From the NCBI GenBank assembly GCA_003008705.1, contig PDUO01000016.1, positions 63,975-127,974 on the forward strand: a stretch of 64,000 nt of DNA, given 5' to 3'. The DNA comes from Pezicula radicicola (Eukaryota; Ascomycota; Leotiomycetes; Helotiales; Dermateaceae). The position numbers were made by a program, and so were the translations under genes. Of the stretch, positions 57,632 through 64,000 are shown piece by piece; the first letter of the stretch is position 1; each line of letters begins with the position of its first letter. The notes beneath the pieces were generated by a model. The model searched no databases. It worked only from the letters and a program-made list of their open reading frames with translations, and was not told the DNA's origin.

Positions 57632-58386
57632 TTAGCAGCAACCAGGGAAGATGTCAGAGCCGACAGGAAGGACGTTCTCAGTGTATTCTCCTGGGACATT
57701 GCCGATATCATACTCGCAGGTGAGGTAGATGCTGGGGAGTGAGGTGTCGCTGCCGGTGCAATTGGTGGAAGCACAGCCGACTTGCGTGGCGGACTTCCAG
57801 ATCATCTGAGTGAATGGGGCGGCCATATTCTGTGGGATATGTCAACACCTTTTCTAATCACGTGTGTTGAGATCTCGAGAACTTACTTCAGAATTATTGG
57901 TGGTTGGGTCAGCGCCGTAGTTGTAGCTGTGCTGAATGTCAGTAATGTTGAAGAGTGGTGGAGTGGTGGAGTGAGGAGCCACATAGCAAGAGGAATGAGA
58001 GTACGTACTTATCACCGAAATCATACCAGGCCTGAAGTGCAGTAGCTGTGCTATTGGCACCCTCGAAGATGTGTTGCTTGTAGGGGGAGGAAGCTGTTGG
58101 ATAGGCGCAGGAATTGCTGACAGTGGATGCGTAGTCGGCCATAGTGTTGTTCCAGATTAGGATGGGGACACCGTGATAAGTGCGATAGTGATTGATGGCA
58201 TTGAGGGTTGGGTTTGTACCCTGGCGTGGGAGGCTATGTAGACGTAAGTCTCAAGAATGAAGTCGACCTGAGCATTAGGATGAGGACAATAGGGTACGTA
58301 ACATACTTCTGGATGGCAGCACCGAGGACTGGAAGAGCGATAGCCAGGATAGCGACGAGCCTATTCAACATGTTTGGGAACTGCAT
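57632..58386 (-). CDS. secreted CAP-domain (SCP/PR-1-like) protein
   Basis: Four exons (58386-58307, 58233-58009, 57926-57887, 57829-57632) give 180 residues. A signal peptide (LVAILAIALPVLGAA) is followed by a CAP domain: NAINHYRTYHGVPILIW at the start, AWYDFGDNYNYG, then FTQMIWKSATQVGC and YLTCEYDIGNVPGEYTENV, the characteristic CAP signature blocks. Cys residues fit disulphide bonds of an extracellular protein. Fungal PR-1-like proteins bind sterols or lipids and often act at the cell surface or during host contact. The 40-base third exon was placed by the strong donor GTACGT and CACAG acceptor; another pairing two codons longer is possible. Confidence 0.85.
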
Positions 58387-61168
58387 TTTCGTACTGTTTG
58401 TTTGATGTTGACTGTTTGAGATGAGAAGAATTAAATGAGCGACAATGGTAGGAGAGAGGAAGGTTGAGGTGCGGAAAGAGCGACAGAAGTTGGTTGAAGG
58501 AGTGTGGTGTTGTAGGATTCATGACGAGGGTCAACAAACTGAATTGACGTCGACGTGGGGGAGGCAAGGAGATAAAAAGAAAGGAAGGCACGTGAAGCTG
58601 GTGAATATTAAGCGAAGGCGTCGATATGCACTTTCCCGTTAGCCTAACATCGGGATTTACTCCTTAAATTAATCCCCGCAGCCAGAGGAATGTAGAACTA
58701 TAATTCATCCAAAGTCGACATGGGGGTCGGAGAGGTGCAGCGTGAGGTAATATACTTGAAACCAAGAGATATGACTGACTTTCGTCCCCCCTATCTTCTC
58801 GCTTAGGGGCTGTTTGCATGCGTCACGTGGTCTATACTTTACTGAATGAAGCTCTGTTTATTTCCTTTTTCATCACAGCCTGGTTATTCTATCGTGATTC
58901 TAATTAAATAGTTCTTCAGATACCACTAGTTCATAGAACACCGACTTAAAACAAGAAGCGACTTAGGTCTTGTAGTTTATGTACGACATTTATATTACTA
59001 GGTAGTTTCGAGCCATGCAATAGCAGGTAGCGTACGAATTGGTTTATAATAGAGCATTTTTGAATAGCTATCTTTTTAGACATAAGAGATGGGGTTGAGT
59101 GACTCGCTTGATCTAGGTAACTTAGTTGAGTTAGGTAACTCAGTTACCCTGTGTCGTAATCAAAATAATCTCTTATGGACCAATTCGTACTGTAGGTGCC
59201 AAGACACTTGTTGCGAGTTCTGTCATTTAGTAGTTTCATAGGGCCAAAATTGGAGATTAAGTAATAAATGACAAGGCAGATGTAAAGGGAAGAGTCATTG
59301 AATAGGAAGGAGACGATTATTATGGCTCTTGACGCAAGGATATAGAGATCACGTATCGTAACCAAAGCGATTAACAACAAGCAGATCAATCCTAAGAGAA
59401 CAAGAATGAAGAATACTTACCTTCGAAGCGTAAAGTTTTATCAAAAAAGTTCAAGACATTTGGCCACCAGGTTATTATTAAGTGGTTGTGAGATCGCTTG
59501 TCAAATGATGTGCCTTTCGTAGATATCTTTAAGAATCTGCAAGGGGGAGAATTCCGTAAAAGTTATGAAAACTTTCTCCCAGATTTTTATAACCTGGAAA
59601 ACGTCGTTCAATTCTAGCTGCTTTCCTGCAGAGTTATATCGAACCGCTAGCAAGAGAATATTGACCTAATTTTATAGTCCTATTGGAATAGTTTGTACTG
59701 CAGGTAGTGCAATACATATACCCTAATCTCAATACATATATCACGTTAATTCTAAGCTTTGTTTTCAGATAGGAATTTCTATCAAACACTTGCCAATCAT
59801 CAACTTGCTGTCAGTAATCATGCAATCTTGTAACAACCCTAGGTAAAGTGCATAAAAGTCCTGTAGATTGACTATCGGTACGAAGCTATCTAAATAGGTG
59901 CTACTTTAGTGCGGTCCCGTAACATTTCCATCGAATGCACCATCCTAAGAAACACTTCCTCGGCCCTTGCGTCTGGTTTGCTTCGCAGACTTCTGCTTGC
60001 CCCTAAAGTTGCTCTATCCTTGTGTTTAGAACCCTATGCCGTCCTGGTGCGTACAAGAGTTGAGGTAATGCTACTACATGGCAACCCTGGATCAAGTGTG
60101 CAAAAACCATGTGGATTGACTGTCGGTATTAAGCTATCTAATAGGTCCTACTTAGTGCAGTCGAGGACATAATCTAAGCACTATACGGTGTTATATATCA
60201 CTGCATAGTATCCTCCACATTATCATGTTGAGAAAAGAAGAGTAAGCAACAGAACTTTTGTTGCATATACCTTCTAGTATAACAAGTTAAATGGGAAAGG
60301 TAGCTATAATTTAAATTTGCTGATATTACTAAGTTAAATAAAGGAACACATTCTATGCGATACTGGAATTTCTACTGATTTATTATTGGTTGTTCAAGTT
60401 TGACAAGTTTGACAGCAAAATGAGTAGTAGTATAATACAAGTAATACTACCACTACTTGAATTGAAGGAGGTACTATTCGTCTGTATTCTTACATGCAAC
60501 TCTAGCTATGTTACCCGTACCTCATAATACGCCTATGTGTACTCAAATTTATTAGCTGACAACTTGATCTAGAAACAAACACTGGTATCCAGATTTAAAA
60601 AGTGTGCCTTGTGTCGTTAAGTCACAACTAACCTTATACATTAAGGTTTCCTGAAATTATTCAGCTTAATGTTAGCTGACAATCACCATAGAGCTAACAA
60701 CAAGCATTGGGTATATTACTAGAACAAACTCTTTACTTTATTTCATAGAAGAATTCATCCCCTTACGTAGTTAAGTAGATGTTTGTAATAGCTGTCCACT
60801 GTTGTTATCGGTGTTTGAAGATGATCCTTAGCAGAGTGAAAGTGTACTTGATTGGTGTTTATTGTCCGCCATTGTGGTGTGGTTTTAGGTATACTACTCT
60901 TTACCACTGGTACTTACTATAATGGTTTCTTTAACGACGCTAGGAACAGAAGAAGAAAAAATAGCAATAGTACCTAACTAATAAGATTCTCCTTAACAGA
61001 ACCGAAGGCAAGATAATGTGGTGGCTGTGGCTGAAAAAGGTTACTTTTACCTGTGTACCTAGGTAGCACAAGCCAAACATCACAAAAATCATGTAATTCC
61101 ATTCATATAAACTAGAAACTCCCAAGTACTCTCATAAACGCACACACCATTCCAAACCTCAAAAAACT
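58387..61168. other. gene-poor AT-rich block
   Basis: Promoter of the CAP gene to about 58700, then TA-rich DNA with no recognisable gene. Frames at 59389-59144 and 59909-60172 have no domain. One diverged direct repeat is listed separately. Probably RIP-degraded repeat DNA. Confidence 0.5.
59833..60163. repeat. pair of diverged ~83-bp direct repeats
   Basis: The segments 59833-59914 and 60081-60163 align along their length, including GATTGACTRTCGGTA and AAGCTATCTAA, with many transition differences. The spacing is about 248 bases. They may be remnants of an old tandem or terminal repeat degraded by RIP. Confidence 0.6.
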
Positions 61169-61925
61169 CTAAACCTCAAAAACAAATCTCTCCTCCCCTC
61201 TCCCCACTCTCCACCGATTAGTAGCCTCCAAAATATCCTCACACCCCCACTTCCTCCAAAACCCCTCTGAAACCTCCCATCCACTAACATCCCATGGCGG
61301 ATCCCAAACAACAACACCTCTCCGTTCGATCTCATCATCCGGAAACCCTTCAAACAATCCACCAACAGTATCAGACCATAAATCATTTTCATCGAAACAT
61401 CCAGATGCTAAGATCAGGTTATCGCGCCAGGTTGGATGCGGAATTATATCGATCCAGGCTTCGTGCGGTATTGTACTTTGGAGATGGGTAGGATGGAGGG
61501 CTGGGGGAATGAACTGAGGTAATGAGGGACTTGGAAGGACTTGAAGAGCTGCTGTCACAAATTCTTCTATCCCCATTGTTGGGTTACGTGAGAGGAGACG
61601 ACGGTTAGCGAGGAGGCCACGGAGGACGTTATATTGGAGGAGAATGATGAGGTGGTCTGAAGAAAGAGGGAAGATGATTCTTTTGGCGGATTGGCTGTCG
61701 AAAATTGCTGGATTCCGTTGTTCGTAGGGTATTAAGGGATTTCTTTTCCTATTAAGGGTTTTGGCTACTGCAGCCGGCCAGATGGATACTGTTCGTTGAT
61801 CTTCGACCCAACAAGGTATTTCAGGCTCAGTCTTGGTGATGCTGATCTAGGATATAGAGCTAGATATAAGATTTACTTTTGATTCACGCGATATATGCGA
61901 GCGAGGAGGCATTTGCCTCCGACAT
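61169..61925 (-). CDS. DUF3425-domain protein
   Basis: Exons 61925-61888 and 61841-61169 give 236 residues. The long frame has no upstream ATG before a stop; a 46-bp intron (GTGAAT...GATCAG) joins it in phase to a 12-codon first exon beginning MSEANASS. Family blocks are IIFPLSSDHLIILLQYNVLR (about 75) and IPHPTWRDNLILA, with WDPPWDVSGWEVSEGFWRKW and ATNRWRVGRGE near the end, all typical of the fungal DUF3425 domain. That domain usually follows a bZIP region in transcription factors; here no bZIP is present, so it may be a short relative without DNA binding. It is divergent from a short-chain dehydrogenase gene with only 163 bases between the start codons. Confidence 0.82.
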
Positions 61926-62088
61926 TGTTCAGTTAAAAAAATGTATAAAGGCCTCTATGAAGACCTCGAAACCACCTGTCTGCGCTTCAATTCAAATCCT
62001 GTAAATCACACTTTCCCACATTTCTCAACCGTTCCTTCTCAGCCTGCCTGATTTAACACATTCTAATTCTACATCACTTACCCCCAAA
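61926..62088. promoter_or_regulatory. short bidirectional promoter (DUF3425 / SDR)
   Basis: 163 bases separate the two start codons on opposite strands. Such a short gap implies a shared control region. No specific factor site was recognised. Confidence 0.5.
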
Positions 62089-63088
62089 ATGACTTTCCAT
62101 CCTGATTCCCTACCAGACCTCACTGGCAAGGTGTACATAGTCACCGGCGGAACTTCTGGAATGTCAGTCTCCCCTCTTCTCTCAAATCAATTCAAACTTA
62201 CCAAAGCACAGAGGTTACTACACCGTTGCCCGTCTCGCACAACACGGAGCCCACGTCTACTTGTGCTCTCGTTCCCAAACCAAGGGATCTACCGCCATGA
62301 AGAGCATCAAATCCATTTACCCACAAGCAAACATAAGCCTCCTAATAATGGACCACCTATCATTATCTACCGTCATCTCAGCAGCCAAACTCTTCCTCTC
62401 CAAAGAAACAGTTCTTCACGGTCTAGTTAACAATGCTGGAATCATGGCCACACCTTTCGAGATGACTAAAGACGGCTACGAAGCACAATGGCAAACCAAT
62501 TACCTCGCCCACTGAGTGTTTACCTCCTATCTCATACCCATCATGCTTAATACTTCTAAGACACTCCCTTCAGGTAGCGTACGCATTGTAAACTTAACAT
62601 CATCAGGTCACTACAATGCACCAAACGGAGGAATAAATTTCACAGATACATCACTCCCAAAAGACGGCAGTATGACCCGATATGGACAATCCAAACTCGC
62701 CAATGTTCTACACACCAAAACACTCAACAAGCAATACGGTCCCGACTCCCCAAGTTCTAAAGCCGGAAAAGGTGAGATTTGGATCGCTGCTGTACATCCC
62801 GGTTTAGTGAAAAGCCAGTTGGCTGATCGAGCTGAGATATCATGCTGGTTGAAGATGGTAGTTGTTGTGGCTGGTGTTATTGGGGGAGTGGTAGATTCAG
62901 ATGTGGGGTCCTGGACGAGTTGCTTTTGTGCGGCGAGCCCTGAGATGAAGAAGGAGCAAAGCGGAATTTATTTTCAACGGATTGCCGAGGAGGGATGGCA
63001 GAGTGGGATGGCGAAGGATATGGATCTTGCTACGAGATTGGAGGAGTGGACGAGTGAGGAGATGAAGAAAGAAGGTTGGGTCCAATGA
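62089..63088 (+). pseudogene. short-chain dehydrogenase/reductase with in-frame TGA
   Basis: Exons 62089-62162 and 62212-63088 form 317 codons including an internal TGA at 62513-62515. Splicing restores the Rossmann motif TGGTSGIG. NNAG, the NLTSSG catalytic Ser block and the YGQSK catalytic Tyr/Lys block are all present, as in retinol-dehydrogenase-like SDRs. The TGA stands in QTNYLAH-stop-VFT, where relatives have Trp (TGG); the frame is otherwise intact to the end. Either the gene is recently dead, or TGA is read through, or the base is a sequencing error. If active it would oxidise or reduce a small alcohol or ketone with NAD(P). Neighbour: divergent DUF3425 gene. Confidence 0.8.
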
Positions 63089-64000
63089 AGGAGGAACAGA
63101 TGGAAGACGGAACCTTGTTGAGGGGCTGAATATTGAGTACTTGGTTTTCTTGTAATACACGGCTTTGTTTGAGATGGAATAGTGAGGTAGTCTGTTCCGG
63201 CTACAGTCTGTTTGGCGATAGATATTTCTTAAAGTACCATATTAGATCCATATAATTTTCATTTCTTTTTCTAAACCCTCAAACTTCTACAAATTTCCTG
63301 AATATCAACATGCCATCGCAATGACTGGATTCAAAAGAGGCAATTATTTGGTGAAGTGCGTTTTAGCTCTACCCTCATGGAGAAATATATGTCTTCTCTG
63401 TCTCAAGAACACAAGAAACAATGACATCTTCACGTATATCTCCACAACTGCGTATCAGCATGTCGGTAGCTTCCTCAAACAGAAGGCCTTGGACCAGGCA
63501 GACAACGCGTTGGTCGCTCCTGGGTGGAAGAACGAAATGATGTCAATGAAAGATGGTGTTAGCACCATGGAGTATAATGGTCAGGAACAATAAAATCCAG
63601 ACGAATATACCAAATTGGCTGTTGCGTGTCCTAGAAAGAGATTGAGCTGGTTGTGTCAGAATTAAGTGAGTTCCCAGTATTATCAGCTACTTACAGCAAC
63701 TGGTGCCTTTAAAGTTGGGGAAGTGTAAAAAATTAACGAGAGTCCTCCAATTTATTTTTACTCTTTATCATTCGGCTGCTAGATACTTAGTACAAAAAAC
63801 CATATGGAAAGTTTAGATGCATGCCTTTATTATCCCATTTTCATAGAATGCTACTTTGACGAGATTAATAGCAGTTAAAGTGAATCTAGTAGAGAGTATC
63901 GTATGGAAGGCTACTGGGTCCATTTAGGACATATCAATTTTTCCTTTCGAGTATCTTTAAATAACTTAGAATTAAGATTCTAACAAACTTAATTTCTTAG
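63089..64000. other. intergenic to window end
   Basis: 3' flank of the dehydrogenase, then increasingly AT-rich DNA. A 90-residue frame at 63321-63593 (listed below) is the only candidate gene. Confidence 0.45.
63321..63593 (+). CDS. hypothetical 90-residue protein, doubtful
   Basis: An ATG-started frame with a moderately hydrophobic first half (VKCVLALPSWRNICLLCL) and polar second half. No recognised domain, and composition is close to that of surrounding spacer. It may be a fragment of a decayed gene. Confidence 0.2.
   Translation: MTGFKRGNYLVKCVLALPSWRNICLLCLKNTRNNDIFTYISTTAYQHVGSFLKQKALDQADNALVAPGWKNEMMSMKDGVSTMEYNGQEQ

Overview
The window looks like nuclear DNA of a filamentous ascomycete (Pezizomycotina; Leotiomycetes would fit but is not proven). 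The reasons are short 46-185 bp GT-AG introns with CTRAY branch sites, fungus-specific families (Clr2, fungal-type rhodopsin, DUF3425, Ynd1 apyrase, GPI wall protein), and AT-rich stretches with the TGG-to-TAG nonsense changes expected of repeat-induced point mutation (RIP). Gene islands alternate with gene-poor AT-rich blocks (about 5.2-8.8 kb, 24-26.7 kb, 31.3-34 kb, 58.7-61.1 kb). One 68-base assembly gap lies in an intron at 18.04 kb.

Layout: 0-1.2 kb, RIP-damaged piggyBac-type transposase; 2.4-4.6 kb, Golgi apyrase (Ynd1 type); 9.3-16.8 kb, a divergent chromatin pair (Clr2 silencing factor and a SNF2 ATPase with a C-terminal PHD-like finger); 17.9-19.8 kb, tandem CCCH zinc-finger protein; 21.6-23.8 kb, seven-helix rhodopsin-family protein with a repeat-built tail; 26.8-28.8 kb, patatin-like lipase; 29.5 kb, a TA-flanked MITE; 30.6 kb, small unknown gene; 34.05-34.19 kb, tRNA-Cys(GCA); 34.6-37.4 kb, membrane-anchored aspartic-protease-like protein lacking its first catalytic Asp; 40.6-43.1 kb, GPI-anchored wall-type glycoprotein; 43.6-47.2 kb, F-box/WD40-like/UIM protein; 47.3-48.4 kb, microbial-type PARG protein; 49.2-57.2 kb, four-gene peroxisomal beta-oxidation-like cluster; 57.6-58.4 kb, secreted CAP/PR-1 protein; 61.2-63.1 kb, divergent DUF3425 protein and a short-chain dehydrogenase with an in-frame stop.

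Most unusual observation: the tRNA-Cys gene carries, besides a normal 13-nt intron after position 37, a 57-bp insertion in its D-loop. That insertion looks exactly like a fungal spliceosomal intron (GTAAGC...CTGAC...ACAG), and removing it restores a canonical tRNA. Its ends are also complementary, so other processing routes are possible.

The second system is the 49-57 kb cluster: CoA ligase, acyl-CoA dehydrogenase and two crotonase-fold hydratases. Three of the four proteins end in SKL, the peroxisomal signal. Each gene has a CCTCGG/CCGAGG hexamer upstream, the core of the fungal fatty-acid (FarA/FarB) response element. Together they would activate, dehydrogenate and hydrate an acyl substrate that is not identified here. 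Gene models were built by hand from splice signals and reading-phase checks; products come from recognised motifs, not database searches.
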